DNA of 24,459 nt, from contig DDKB01000004.1 of NCBI GenBank assembly GCA_002339675.1, positions 1-24,459 on the forward strand, given 5' to 3'. Below, in pieces: positions 15,648 to 24,428 of the stretch (the stretch's first letter is position 1; each line of letters opens with the position of its first letter). This DNA is from Stutzerimonas stutzeri. Its GTDB lineage: Bacteria; Pseudomonadota; Gammaproteobacteria; Pseudomonadales; Pseudomonadaceae. The translations under genes and the position numbers were made by a program. A model generated the notes under the pieces. The model was not told the DNA's origin, made no database searches, and saw only the letters and a list, made by a program, of their open reading frames with translations.

Positions 15648-17384
15648 ATGACCACTATCAACGGCATCCCAGTCATCGACACCGACGTGCTGGTCATCGG
15701 CGGCGGCACGGCCGGCCCCATGGCCGCCGTCACCGTCAAAGAACAAGACCCGAACCTCAAGGTCATCCTGCTGGAAAAAGCCAACGTCAAGCGCTCCGGT
15801 GCCATTTCCATGGGCATGGACGGCCTCAACAACGCCGTGGTCCCTGGCCACGCCACGCCCGAGCAGTACGTCAAGGAAATCACCATCGCCAACGACGGCA
15901 TCGTTCACCAGCCAGCGCTGATGGCCTATGCCACCCGCTCTTTTCCGATGATCGAAAAGCTCGACTCCTGGGGCGTGCATTTCCAGAAGGATGAGACCGG
16001 CGACTACGACATGAAGAAGGTGCACCACTTGGGCACCTACGTGCTGCCGATGCCGGAAGGTCACAACGTCAAGAAGATCCTCTACCGCCGCCTGCGCCGC
16101 GTGCGGGTGGAGATCGAAAACCGCTTCCAGGCCACCCGCCTGCTCAAGGACCCGGACGGCAACATCGCCGGCATGATCGGGGTGAACACCCGTACGGCCG
16201 AGCCGATCATCATCCGCGCCAAGGCGGTGATCATGGCCACCGGCGCGGCCGGGCGTATTGGCTTGCCGAATTCCGGTTACCTGTTCGGCACCTATGAGAA
16301 CCCCGCCAACTGCGGCGACGGCCACGCCATGGCCTACCACGTCGGCGCCGATCTGGTGAATCTGGAGTGCTTCCAGGTCAACCCGCTCCTCAAGGATTAC
16401 AACGGCCCGGCCTGCGCTTACGTTACCGGTCCGCTCGGTGGCTTTACCGCCAATGCCTACGGTGAGCGCTTCATCGAATGCGACTACTGGTCCGGCCAGA
16501 TGATGCTGGAGTTCTTCAAGGAGCTGGAATCCGGCACCGGTCCGGTGTTCCTCAAGCTCGATCACCTGGCCGAGGAAACCATCCAGGAAATCGAGACCGT
16601 CCTGCATACCAATGAGCGCCCTACCCGTGGTCGCTTCCATGAGGGTCGTCAGGTCGACTACCGCCAGCGCATGGTGGAAATGCACATCTCCGAGATCGGC
16701 TTCTGCTCCGGCCATTCCGCGTCCGGTGTGTGGACCGACGAGACCGGTGCCACCACCGTGCCCGGCCTCTACGGCGCTGGCGACATGGCCTCGGTCGCGC
16801 ACAACTACATGCTCGGCGCCTTCGTTTACGGGCAGATCTGCGGGGAAAGCGCCGCTGCCTTCGTCAAGGACCGCAGCGAGCCGGTGCTCGATGAGGCCTT
16901 CATCACCGCCGAGCTGGCGCGCATTCAGGCACCGCTCCTGGTCAAGGACGGCATCCCGCCGGAGCAGATGGAATACAAGGTGCGCCGCCTGGTGAACGAC
17001 TACCTGCAGCCACCGAAGGTAACCAAGAAGATGGAGATCGGCCTGGAGCGAATCATGGCCGTGCGCAAGGACCTGCACATGCTCAGTGCCGCCGACCCTC
17101 ACGAACTGCTTCGTGCCCTGGAAGTGCAGTCGATCATCGACTGCGCGGAAATGGCCGCGCGCGCCTCGCTGTACCGCACCGAATCACGCTGGGGGCTGTA
17201 CCACTACCGCGTCGATTTCCCCGAGCAGGACAACGCTGAGTGGTTCTACCACAGCCGCCTGTTCAAGGACGCCAACGGCCAGATGGCCCACGGCAAGCGC
17301 CCGGTCGCCGACTACATCGTCCCGCTCGGTGAAGAGAAGGATGCTTACAGCAAGTTGCGGGTGAAAAAGGCCGCCAATGCCTGA
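15648..17384 (+). CDS. FAD-dependent flavoprotein, AprA-like (fumarate reductase/adenylylsulfate reductase alpha superfamily)
   Basis: The 578-residue product begins with an FAD-binding Rossmann motif VLVIGGGTAG (14-23) and Glu43, followed by SGAISMGMDGLN (50-61). The Asn in that segment sits about where AprA has a substrate-site Asn. A second FAD contact, GLYGAGDMASVAHNYMLGA, lies near residue 375, and the C-terminal helical domain is of the SdhA/AprA type. It is shorter than dissimilatory AprA (about 620-660). It is followed by an AprB-like ferredoxin, so the pair probably forms a flavin/Fe-S oxidoreductase. The substrate is unknown. ATG 15648 is preceded by AGGAGG that overlaps the GntR stop. 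A 104-codon upstream extension is spurious. Confidence 0.85.
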   Translation: MTTINGIPVIDTDVLVIGGGTAGPMAAVTVKEQDPNLKVILLEKANVKRSGAISMGMDGLNNAVVPGHATPEQYVKEITIANDGIVHQPALMAYATRSFPMIEKLDSWGVHFQKDETGDYDMKKVHHLGTYVLPMPEGHNVKKILYRRLRRVRVEIENRFQATRLLKDPDGNIAGMIGVNTRTAEPIIIRAKAVIMATGAAGRIGLPNSGYLFGTYENPANCGDGHAMAYHVGADLVNLECFQVNPLLKDYNGPACAYVTGPLGGFTANAYGERFIECDYWSGQMMLEFFKELESGTGPVFLKLDHLAEETIQEIETVLHTNERPTRGRFHEGRQVDYRQRMVEMHISEIGFCSGHSASGVWTDETGATTVPGLYGAGDMASVAHNYMLGAFVYGQICGESAAAFVKDRSEPVLDEAFITAELARIQAPLLVKDGIPPEQMEYKVRRLVNDYLQPPKVTKKMEIGLERIMAVRKDLHMLSAADPHELLRALEVQSIIDCAEMAARASLYRTESRWGLYHYRVDFPEQDNAEWFYHSRLFKDANGQMAHGKRPVADYIVPLGEEKDAYSKLRVKKAANA

Positions 17385-17409
17385 TCTTTTGGCCGCCGTT
17401 TCACCTTGC

Positions 17410-17465
17410 AGGGGCGAATTTAATCGCCCAACACCTGATGCCGATGGGCGAATGAATTCGCCCCT
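17410..17465. repeat. Palindromic repeat element (REP-like), type 1
   Basis: The 21-base arms at 17410-17430 and 17445-17465 (AGGGGCGAATT... and ...AATTCGCCCCT) pair at 19 of 21 positions around a 14-base loop. It fills the gap between the flavoprotein and ferredoxin genes. Elements ending in GGGGCGAATTCATTCGCCC are common dispersed palindromes in pseudomonads. It could stabilise the upstream mRNA or attenuate transcription. Confidence 0.75.
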
Positions 17466-17517
17466 ACAGAAAAGCGGGCTCACCGTGCCCGCTCGACTGG
17501 AACCGAGGAGATAAACC

Positions 17518-17751
17518 ATGCCCGTAGCCAACCACCGCTCTGCCGTCCCGGTCATCGTCGACGAAGAGAAATGCATTGCCGAGAAGGGCTGCCGCGTCTG
17601 CATCGACGTCTGCCCGCTGGACGTCCTGTGGATCAACCCGGACACCGGCAAGGCCCACATGAAATATGACGAATGTTGGTACTGCATGCCGTGCGAGACC
17701 GACTGCCCGACCGATGCGGTCAAGGTGAACATTCCGTACCTGCTGCGCTGA
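17518..17751 (+). CDS. 2x[4Fe-4S] ferredoxin, AprB-like
   Basis: The 77-residue product has eight cysteines: C19, C25, C28, C32 and C53, C56, C59, C63, with CP after C32 and C63. This fits two [4Fe-4S] clusters. The spacing and the KYDECWYC segment recall the N-terminal part of AprB, the ferredoxin-like partner of adenylylsulfate reductase, but without the longer AprB tail. Following the AprA-like gene, it is probably the electron-transfer subunit of that flavoprotein. The start has GAGGAG upstream. Confidence 0.9.
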   Translation: MPVANHRSAVPVIVDEEKCIAEKGCRVCIDVCPLDVLWINPDTGKAHMKYDECWYCMPCETDCPTDAVKVNIPYLLR

Positions 17752-17761
17752 GGACTGGCTG

Positions 17762-18721
17762 ATGAAAACGTATGACGATCCGATGCTGCAGCAGATTGCC
17801 GAAAACCTCGCCTCCGAGGACCCGGGCATTCGCCGTGTGGCGGTGCTCGAACTGGTCGATTGCGGCGAGCCGGAAGCCGCCGAGCTGCTGATCCTCGCGC
17901 TCAACGATCCAGACGCCGCCGTGCGCCAGGAAGCGGCCAAGGTAGTTGATGAATTCGATGCGGTCGATATCGCTGACGCGCTAATTGCTGCGCTGCAGGA
18001 CAGCAACGAAGTGGTGCGCAACGCTGCCGCCCATGCACTGGCTGACCTGAAGGACCCGGCCGCCGCCCTCCCCCTGTTGGAAGCGCTGGAAGGCACGGAT
18101 GACCCCTTCGTCGTAGCCGGCATCCTGCGGGCGGTCAAACCGCTGCGCAACCCGGCAGCCCAAGCCCCGGCCCTGCAGCGCATGCATGCCGAGGATCCCG
18201 GTGTGAGACGCGAGGCGGTCGCCGTAATCGGCTGGCTAAAACAGACCGAAAACCTCCCAGCGCTAATGGAACGCGCCCAGCACGACAGCGATGCCGAAGT
18301 GCGCCGCGCGGCTACCGGTGCGCTGGTCTACGCAACGCCCGAACAGGTCGGCCCGACGCTCGTTGGCCTGCTGCGTGACGAGCACTGGCAGGTCCGTGTC
18401 GAGGCTACCGTCAGCATCGGCAAGCTCAACTACCAGGCCGCCCTGCAGCCGCTGGTCGAGGCCACTCATGACAGCTTCTGGCAGGTCCGGGAAAAGGCCG
18501 TGGATTCGCTCGGCAAGCTCGGCTCCGTCGGGGCCATTCCGGCGCTCGGCGTCTGTGCTCGTGATCCGATGAGCAACCTGCGCAAGGCGGCCATCGGTGC
18601 ACTCGGTGCGATTGCCCATAACGACGGCCGCCCCTTCATCGAAGCCGCCATGGACGACCCGGACCCGGATGTCCGCAAGCTGGCGCGCTGGGCCATGTCC
18701 AAGCTCGAAGCAGCGGCGTGA
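17762..18721 (+). CDS. HEAT-repeat protein (PBS-lyase type)
   Basis: The 319-residue product is built almost wholly from ~31-residue HEAT repeats. The recurring phrase is 'D/H-x-x-xVRxxAxxAL', for example DPDAAVRQEAAKVV, DSNEVVRNAAAHAL, DPGVRREAVAVI, DSDAEVRRAATGAL, EHWQVRVEATVSI, SFWQVREKAVDSL, MSNLRKAAIGAL and DPDVRKLARWAM. There is no signal peptide. Such superhelices bind protein partners; relatives such as CpcE help attach cofactors. Ten bases after the ferredoxin gene, it may scaffold or mature the flavoprotein-ferredoxin complex, which is inference from position. Confidence 0.88.
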   Translation: MKTYDDPMLQQIAENLASEDPGIRRVAVLELVDCGEPEAAELLILALNDPDAAVRQEAAKVVDEFDAVDIADALIAALQDSNEVVRNAAAHALADLKDPAAALPLLEALEGTDDPFVVAGILRAVKPLRNPAAQAPALQRMHAEDPGVRREAVAVIGWLKQTENLPALMERAQHDSDAEVRRAATGALVYATPEQVGPTLVGLLRDEHWQVRVEATVSIGKLNYQAALQPLVEATHDSFWQVREKAVDSLGKLGSVGAIPALGVCARDPMSNLRKAAIGALGAIAHNDGRPFIEAAMDDPDPDVRKLARWAMSKLEAAA

Positions 18722-18728
18722 CAAATAA

Positions 18729-18798
18729 CGTAGGGCGGGTGCAACCCGCCAATTGGGGTCGCCGCCGAGCAGGTTCGACGGGTTTCACCCGCCCTACG
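18729..18798. repeat. Palindromic repeat element (REP-like), type 2
   Basis: The arms 18729-18750 (CGTAGGGCGGGTGCAACCCGCC) and 18777-18798 (ending CACCCGCCCTACG) pair at 20 of 22 positions around a 26-base spacer. Each arm also contains the small GCGGGT/ACCCGC palindrome. The 'GTAGGGCGGGTGxAACCCGCC' form is a frequent dispersed repeat in gammaproteobacteria. It lies directly after the HEAT-repeat gene. Confidence 0.75.
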
Positions 18799-18877
18799 GT
18801 TTTGAGTTTTACGCCTTGTTTTATTGCACAAACTTGACGCCGAAACGTCACGAGCGCAGCGCAGGCAAGGCGAAGGT

Positions 18878-18926
18878 GGCGCGCGGAAGCGGAGTTTACA
18901 GGCCGTAAATGAGCATTCCGCGCGCC
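18878..18926. repeat. Palindromic repeat element, type 3
   Basis: A perfect 11-base inverted repeat (GGCGCGCGGAA at 18878-18888, TTCCGCGCGCC at 18916-18926) encloses GCGGAGTTTACAGGCCGTAAATGAGCA, which has its own inner GTTTAC/GTAAAT pairing. The flanking GAGCGCAGCGCAGGCAAGGCGAAGG style recalls a dispersed element I associate with the P. stutzeri group. That association is from memory and unchecked. Confidence 0.6.
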
Positions 18927-18973
18927 ATCTTCAACGCAGCATCCGCAAGCGCAGTAGTTTCGAGGAGGACCAA

Positions 18974-19297
18974 ATGACCTACGTCGTTACAGAGAACTGC
19001 ATCCGCTGCAAATACACCGATTGCGTGGAAGTCTGCCCGGCGGACTGCTTTCACGAGGGGCCGAATTTCCTGGTGATCAACCCGGGAACCTGCATCGACT
19101 GCAGCCTCTGTGCACCGGAGTGCCCGGCCGACGCGATCTTCGCCGACAACGCGCTGCCGGTCGACCAGAGCCACTTCATCGAACTCAACGCCGAACTGGC
19201 CGAGGTCTGGCCGGTAATCACCCAGACCAACAGCCCGCTGGCCGAAGCCGATACCTGGGTCGATCAGGGCGACAAGCTGCAGTTCCTGGAGCGTTGA
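18974..19297 (+). CDS. FdxA-type 7Fe ferredoxin ([3Fe-4S][4Fe-4S]), operon paralogue
   Basis: The 107-residue product matches the Azotobacter FdI/FdxA family. By that alignment, C9, C17 and C49 would bind the [3Fe-4S] cluster and C21, C39, C42 and C45 the [4Fe-4S] cluster. The extra cysteines C12 and C25 of the family are also present. The C-terminal FIELNAELAEVWPVIT and LER end are typical. It carries low-potential electrons between Fpr and a partner. The start ATG 18974 has GAGGAGG upstream; the frame open to 18824 runs through a repeat and is not coding. It is probably an extra copy beside the usual chromosomal fdxA (inference). Confidence 0.93.
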   Translation: MTYVVTENCIRCKYTDCVEVCPADCFHEGPNFLVINPGTCIDCSLCAPECPADAIFADNALPVDQSHFIELNAELAEVWPVITQTNSPLAEADTWVDQGDKLQFLER

Positions 19298-19300
19298 CCC

Positions 19301-19486
19301 ATGCCTGAACTTGTCATGACGAGCTGGCTCGGCCGCGCCCTGCTGGCGCTGGTAATCGGCAGCGCAGCCCTGATCGGTAGCGCTCGGCCGGTGGAGGACC
19401 AGAGCCGCTCCGTCAGGACGCCAGAAACGCCGGCCCTGATGGTGCCGGACGGCCACCCGCCGCACCTGCCCTCCCCCTTTTTATGA
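19301..19486 (+). CDS. Small hydrophobic protein, possible single-span membrane peptide
   Basis: The ATG lies three bases after the ferredoxin stop and opens a 61-residue frame. Residues 9-28 (SWLGRALLALVIGSAALIGS) form one hydrophobic helix, followed by a Pro-rich soluble tail. There is no good ribosome binding site of its own, so it would depend on coupling to the ferredoxin gene. I know no family. It may be a small membrane partner of the operon or a chance frame. A palindrome-like CTTGTCATGACGAG (19310-19323), similar to the GntR-gene palindrome, lies within it. Confidence 0.4.
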   Translation: MPELVMTSWLGRALLALVIGSAALIGSARPVEDQSRSVRTPETPALMVPDGHPPHLPSPFL

Positions 19487-19504
19487 TTGGTTAAGGAGTT
19501 GCCC

Positions 19505-19816
19505 ATGACTACCCAGATCCTGACCGCCCCACCCCAGGAAATCCGCCTGCGAAAAGCGCAGAAAATGCTCGAAGTGCTCTGGCCCGACGGCGTGCGCAGC
19601 CAATTGAGCTGCCTCGCCCTGCGTAAGTCCTGTGCCTGCTCCGTATGCGCCCAGGCGCAGCAGCGCGGCATGCTGACGCTGATCGATGCCGATGTGGGCG
19701 TCGACAGGCTGGAAGTCTCCGGTGTCGCCGGCGTCCAGCTCTACTTCAGCGACGGTCATTACCGCGGGCTTTTTCCCTGGGCCTACCTGCGTGAACTGGG
19801 CGAGCGCCTGCAATGA
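19505..19816 (+). CDS. DUF971 protein (HCF101 C-terminal domain / GBBH-like N domain)
   Basis: The 103-residue product has the DUF971 pattern: the strand EVLWPDG (23-29), then LRKSCACSVC (39-48, with C43, C45 and C48), and C-terminal LYFSDGHYRGLFPWAYLREL. This domain occurs alone in bacteria, at the start of gamma-butyrobetaine hydroxylases, and at the end of the plant [4Fe-4S] assembly protein HCF101. An Mrp ATPase gene lies in the same operon, so a role in Fe-S delivery is likely. ATG 19505 follows AAGGAG. The stop overlaps the YeiH-type gene start (ATGA). Confidence 0.88.
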   Translation: MTTQILTAPPQEIRLRKAQKMLEVLWPDGVRSQLSCLALRKSCACSVCAQAQQRGMLTLIDADVGVDRLEVSGVAGVQLYFSDGHYRGLFPWAYLRELGERLQ

Positions 19817-20820
19817 ATACCCGCGCCCAGCAATTGCTGGCCCCGCCCTTCGCCACCCTTTGTCGGCTCTATCCCGGCACCGCGTTGTGCGCAGTGCTGG
19901 CGCTGGCCGGCAGCTTTCTTGCCGAGCATTACGGCGCGCCGGCGCTGATGCTGGTCCTGTTACTGGGGTTCGGCTTCGCCAATCAAGGCGCGGATGTGCG
20001 CATGGAGCCTGGGGTCGCCTTTTGCAGTCGGCACATTCTGCGCATCGGCGTGGCCTTGCTGGGCGCGAGGATCGGTGTCGAGCAGTTGCTTGTGGTCGGT
20101 AGCCTGCCACTGTTGATGGTATTGACCTGCGTACCGGTGGTGATCGGTGCCGCACTGTTGCTCGGCCGCTGGCTGGGGCTGCCGATGCTGCACAGCCTGG
20201 TTGCGGGTGTGGCGGTGGCGATCTGCGGCGTCTCGGCGGCCATCGCCGTCGCCGCCGTCATCCCCAGCGGACGACTGGAAGATCGCCGACTGCTCGGCGT
20301 CGTTGTCGGCGTAACGGCGCTGGGCACCCTGTCGATGCTCGTCTATCCGCCCCTGCTCGCCACGCTGGGTTATGGCGACGTGGAGAGCGGCCTGCTGCTT
20401 GGCGCCAGCATTCACGATGTCGCACAGGCCGCCGGGGCCGGTTATCTGGTTTCGGAGTCAGCGGGTGACGTCGCTACCCTGACCAAATTGTTGCGTGTCG
20501 CGCTGCTTGCGCCGCTGGTCGTGCTGCTCGGCTGGCTGCTACGTCGCGGAGATTCCGGCCGCACCGAATTCCCCCTGTTTCTGCTCGGCTTTCTGGCGCT
20601 GTTCGGCCTGAACAGTTTCGGCTGGCTCCCGGTCGGCCTGCGTGACGGCCTGATCGCCGCCTCCAATGCCTGCTTGTTGGTGACCATGGCGGCACTCGGC
20701 ATGCGCACCACCTTGGGCGATCTCCTGGCCCAGGGCTGGCGGCCGATGGCGCTTCTGGCGGTGCTTAGCATCGGGCTGTTGCTGACCGCGATGGCAATGC
20801 TGGCGATGGCGTCGCCCTGA
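19813..20820 (+). CDS. YeiH-family putative sulfate/sulfite exporter (UPF0324)
   Basis: The 335-residue integral membrane protein has about ten helices and the family signatures LLLGFGFAN, AICGVSAAIAVAAVIP and GASIHDVAQAAGAGYLVS. The family is classed as putative sulfate exporters, and E. coli YeiH is linked to sulfite stress through its regulator YeiE. Translation is coupled to the DUF971 gene by a 4-base overlap. In this operon it probably exports an inorganic sulfur product or relieves its toxicity, which is inference from family and context. Confidence 0.9.
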   Translation: MNTRAQQLLAPPFATLCRLYPGTALCAVLALAGSFLAEHYGAPALMLVLLLGFGFANQGADVRMEPGVAFCSRHILRIGVALLGARIGVEQLLVVGSLPLLMVLTCVPVVIGAALLLGRWLGLPMLHSLVAGVAVAICGVSAAIAVAAVIPSGRLEDRRLLGVVVGVTALGTLSMLVYPPLLATLGYGDVESGLLLGASIHDVAQAAGAGYLVSESAGDVATLTKLLRVALLAPLVVLLGWLLRRGDSGRTEFPLFLLGFLALFGLNSFGWLPVGLRDGLIAASNACLLVTMAALGMRTTLGDLLAQGWRPMALLAVLSIGLLLTAMAMLAMASP

Positions 20821-20866
20821 CGATTTGTTCTGCCTTGTTTCCCTTACTCGTGTTGGAGGATTTGTC

Positions 20867-21643
20867 ATGGCTGCACTCGGTACCGAAAGCGTTCTCAGCG
20901 TCCGTCACTGGAACGACACGCTGTTCAGTTTCACCACCACCCGCGACCCGGCGCTACGCTTCGAGAATGGTCACTTCGTGATGATCGGGCTCGAGGTCGA
21001 GAGCAAACCACTCATGCGTGCCTATAGCATCGTCAGCGCCAACCACGACGAGCATCTTGAATTCCTCAGCATCAAGGTCCCTGACGGCCCGCTGACGTCA
21101 CGCCTGCAGCACCTGAAGGTCGGCGACCCGATCATCGTCAGCCGCAAGCCAGTCGGCACACTGGTCATGCACGACTTGCGGCCGGGCAAGCATCTTTATC
21201 TGTTTGGCACCGGCACTGGTCTTGCGCCCTTCATGAGCATCGTTCGCGACCCCGAGGCCTATGAGCGATTCGAGAAGATCGTGCTGGTGCATTGCGTGCG
21301 TGAGGTGAGCGAACTGGCTTATCACGACTACCTGACCCACGAGCTCCCGCAGCATGAGTTTCTCGGCGAAGAGGTGCGCAACAAGCTGATCTATTACCCC
21401 ACCGTGACCCGCCAGCCGTTCCGCAATATGGGCCGCATTACCACGCTGGTCGAGACCGGCAAGTTGGCGGCCGATATCGGCCTGCCGCCACTGAATAGCG
21501 AAAGCGACCGGGTCATGCTCTGCGGCAGCCCGGCGATGCTCGAAGCACTGACCGTAATGCTCGACGAGCTGGGCTTCGAGGCCTCACCACAGCAGGGCGA
21601 ACCCGGTGACTACGTCATCGAACGCGCCTTCGTCGAAAAATAG
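20867..21643 (+). CDS. fpr: Ferredoxin-NADP reductase (Fpr family)
   Basis: The 258-residue product is the exact size of Pseudomonas Fpr and ends in VEK as these do. FAD is held by RAYS (51-54), and NADP by GTGTGLAPF (114-122) and CGSPAML near the C-terminus. It passes electrons between NADPH and ferredoxin. With the two ferredoxins in this operon it completes a soluble chain to the flavoprotein. ATG 20867 is preceded by TTGGAGGA; the upstream extension to 20825 lacks such a site. It is likely a second copy in addition to a housekeeping fpr (inference). Confidence 0.92.
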   Translation: MAALGTESVLSVRHWNDTLFSFTTTRDPALRFENGHFVMIGLEVESKPLMRAYSIVSANHDEHLEFLSIKVPDGPLTSRLQHLKVGDPIIVSRKPVGTLVMHDLRPGKHLYLFGTGTGLAPFMSIVRDPEAYERFEKIVLVHCVREVSELAYHDYLTHELPQHEFLGEEVRNKLIYYPTVTRQPFRNMGRITTLVETGKLAADIGLPPLNSESDRVMLCGSPAMLEALTVMLDELGFEASPQQGEPGDYVIERAFVEK

Positions 21644-21657
21644 CGAGCGGAACCTCT

Positions 21658-21714
21658 GGGAGCACGCTTGCTCGCGAAGCGATTGTGTCGCCTGTTCGCG
21701 AGCAAGCTCGCTCT
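21658..21714. repeat. Palindromic repeat element (REP-like), type 4
   Basis: AGCACGCTTGCTCGCGAA (about 21661-21678) pairs with TTCGCGAGCAAGCTCGCT (21695-21712) with two mismatches around a 16-base loop. 'GAGCGAGCTTGCTCGCGAA' is the well-known REP core of Pseudomonas. It lies between the fpr and mrp-like genes. Confidence 0.8.
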
Positions 21715-21754
21715 TGCAACATGGAATCCAACGGGCCCGGCCCAGGAGTAGGTC

Positions 21755-22858
<1,104 letters not shown>

Positions 22859-23182
22859 CGAGTAGCTGCGCTCGACGGTATCCAGCGAAAGAGCAGACTC
22901 GTTACCTTGTCGTCGTGGTTGGGCTTAATGTGTTATGTCGTGAGAAACGCGACCGACACCGCCGGCATGACGTCTGAAAACAACGTTGGAGTGGGTCTCG
23001 GGAGTTAACAGCGACAGCACAGCGTGTTTTCCAGTGGCGCCTGCCGTTTATCAACCAAAAGATTCTGCGCTGTCATCTAACAAAACGCGGCCCGTTTCGT
23101 TGGAAGCCCTACGCCCAGCATTCAGCCGGACCGCAGCGTCGAATCGCACCGTTTAAGGTCGATAAGCCAAGCTAGTTCAGCC
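22859..23182. other. Gene-free stretch after the operon
   Basis: These 324 bases separate the mrp-like gene from the end of the convergent membrane-protein gene. I see no coding frame, no RNA gene and no hairpin followed by a T-run. Base composition is closer to the lower-GC right edge than to the operon. Confidence 0.4.
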
Positions 23183-24151
23183 TTAAGTATTCGAGAAGCG
23201 CTTGCCTAGCTCCTTGGACCGTTTAATCCGCCGCCAGACGCCAGGTAGCTCCGAAATCGGTGCAGTGCCCAGCCGAACCAACCAGTACAACCGAGCACCT
23301 GTCCTGCGTTGTAGCAACCGCTCCCGATGGTCATGTAGCTCCAAGAGTTCGGAGATAAAGTGATAGAACGCAGTGCGGCTGAGATATAGATCATCCAGCC
23401 ACTCGAGCAGCGCTTCCACCACGTTCTTCATACCCGAAAGAATGATCGCTCCAGGCAGAACGCATAAGGCGAAAGGGAATACGATACCGAGCCAGAGCAT
23501 ACGGATCAGCGACCAAGCGTTATCCAGAAAATCCCAAAATGATCCGAACACAACTTCCGGTGACATCGTTGCAATGACGATGCCTGCGATGACCGCAACG
23601 AGACCCGTCACATAAGCGGCGAAGTTCGACGCAGAAGTTGGGCCGAAGAAGCCAACCGCTCGACGCCATAAGGGCTCTTGTGCGCGTTGCTTCAGTTCTC
23701 GCCGCCACTCCCATTCTTCGATCAGCGACTTAGCGAGCAGTCTCAGGTCATCCTTGTGACCGAAGGTCTCAAAGATCCCATTGAGGTGCTCGCGTTTTTC
23801 TCGGGATAAGGAAGTACTGGCGGTACGAAGGTTCACCCGTCTTACCGATGGATGAAGCCGTCGATATCGGGTGACAGCGCCCGCGAAATAGATCTGCAGT
23901 ATTCCAAAGAGCAGCGGAACTTCAAATAGGAAAAGGCCGGCCTGCGCGCGTGGGCTGAGTAACGGGCGAGTCAAGGCGATCCGCAGATACAGGTCGCTCA
24001 ACGTCAGACCTAGGATCAACGCAGCCAATACGGCAGATAGCCAGAATATAACCGACCCATACGCGTAATAGATCGGAGGGCGAAAGGTCTTACGAAAGTG
24101 GCGAATTTTGTCGCTAATTACACGCATCTCAGGCGTCCCCGCCGAGCGCAT
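23183..24151 (-). CDS. Hypothetical membrane protein, four predicted helices
   Basis: The product (322 residues from ATG 24151, 314 from ATG 24127) has hydrophobic helices at about 33-56, 71-93, 180-202 and 220-243. A charged cytoplasmic-looking loop (95-175, rich in Arg, Glu and Lys) separates the two pairs, and there is a basic C-terminal tail. I recognise no family. ATG 24151 has GAGG upstream and overlaps the short ORF before it. ATG 24127 directly follows that ORF's stop (TGAGATG), which would also allow coupling, so the start is undecided. Confidence 0.65.
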   Translation of the reverse strand: MRSAGTPEMRVISDKIRHFRKTFRPPIYYAYGSVIFWLSAVLAALILGLTLSDLYLRIALTRPLLSPRAQAGLFLFEVPLLFGILQIYFAGAVTRYRRLHPSVRRVNLRTASTSLSREKREHLNGIFETFGHKDDLRLLAKSLIEEWEWRRELKQRAQEPLWRRAVGFFGPTSASNFAAYVTGLVAVIAGIVIATMSPEVVFGSFWDFLDNAWSLIRMLWLGIVFPFALCVLPGAIILSGMKNVVEALLEWLDDLYLSRTAFYHFISELLELHDHRERLLQRRTGARLYWLVRLGTAPISELPGVWRRIKRSKELGKRFSNT

Positions 24152-24302
24152 AAGGCCTCGAACGGGCCAGCAGTAGCTCTGAACTAACTTTCACGATAAT
24201 CCGCAGAGCACCGACCATAAAGATCCGGTCGGGCTTATCGGCTTTGCCGGGGGCGACTTCGAGATCGAAGATAAGGCTTTTGGGTTGAGACGGTGAAGCC
24301 AT
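24129..24302 (-). pseudogene. N-terminal remnant of an exonuclease/RecQ-type helicase protein
   Basis: From an ATG at 24302 the first 34 residues (24302-24201; MASPSQPKSLIFDLEVAP and on to DRIFMVGALR) look like the first strands of a DEDD-type exonuclease fold, with the first acidic pair in FDLEV. This opening is one I associate with large RecQ-type helicases of defence islands, which is from memory. After ALR the reading changes to an unrelated 23-residue tail (24200-24132) and a stop, so the gene is cut by a rearrangement. The frame is open upstream to 24407 without conserved content. Confidence 0.45.
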
Positions 24303-24428
24303 CCGGACGGCGATCCTTGCAACAGACTGCGGGGCTATCGGCACTGTAGCGGCAAATGCCCAGTCTAGGTAGGTGCATGGGGTCGCGGTTGGGTGTGGTT
24401 GGAGCATTTTCCGACGGGTGTGGGTTAG

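Noticed and set aside
15591..17102. 503-codon open frame opposite the flavoprotein gene
   Set aside because: Antisense shadow caused by high GC at third codon positions; His/Val/Gly-rich product with no family features.
15648..17751. True dissimilatory adenylylsulfate reductase AprAB
   Set aside because: Both subunits are shorter than AprA and AprB, and no sat, qmo or dsr genes are present, so only 'AprAB-like' is justified.
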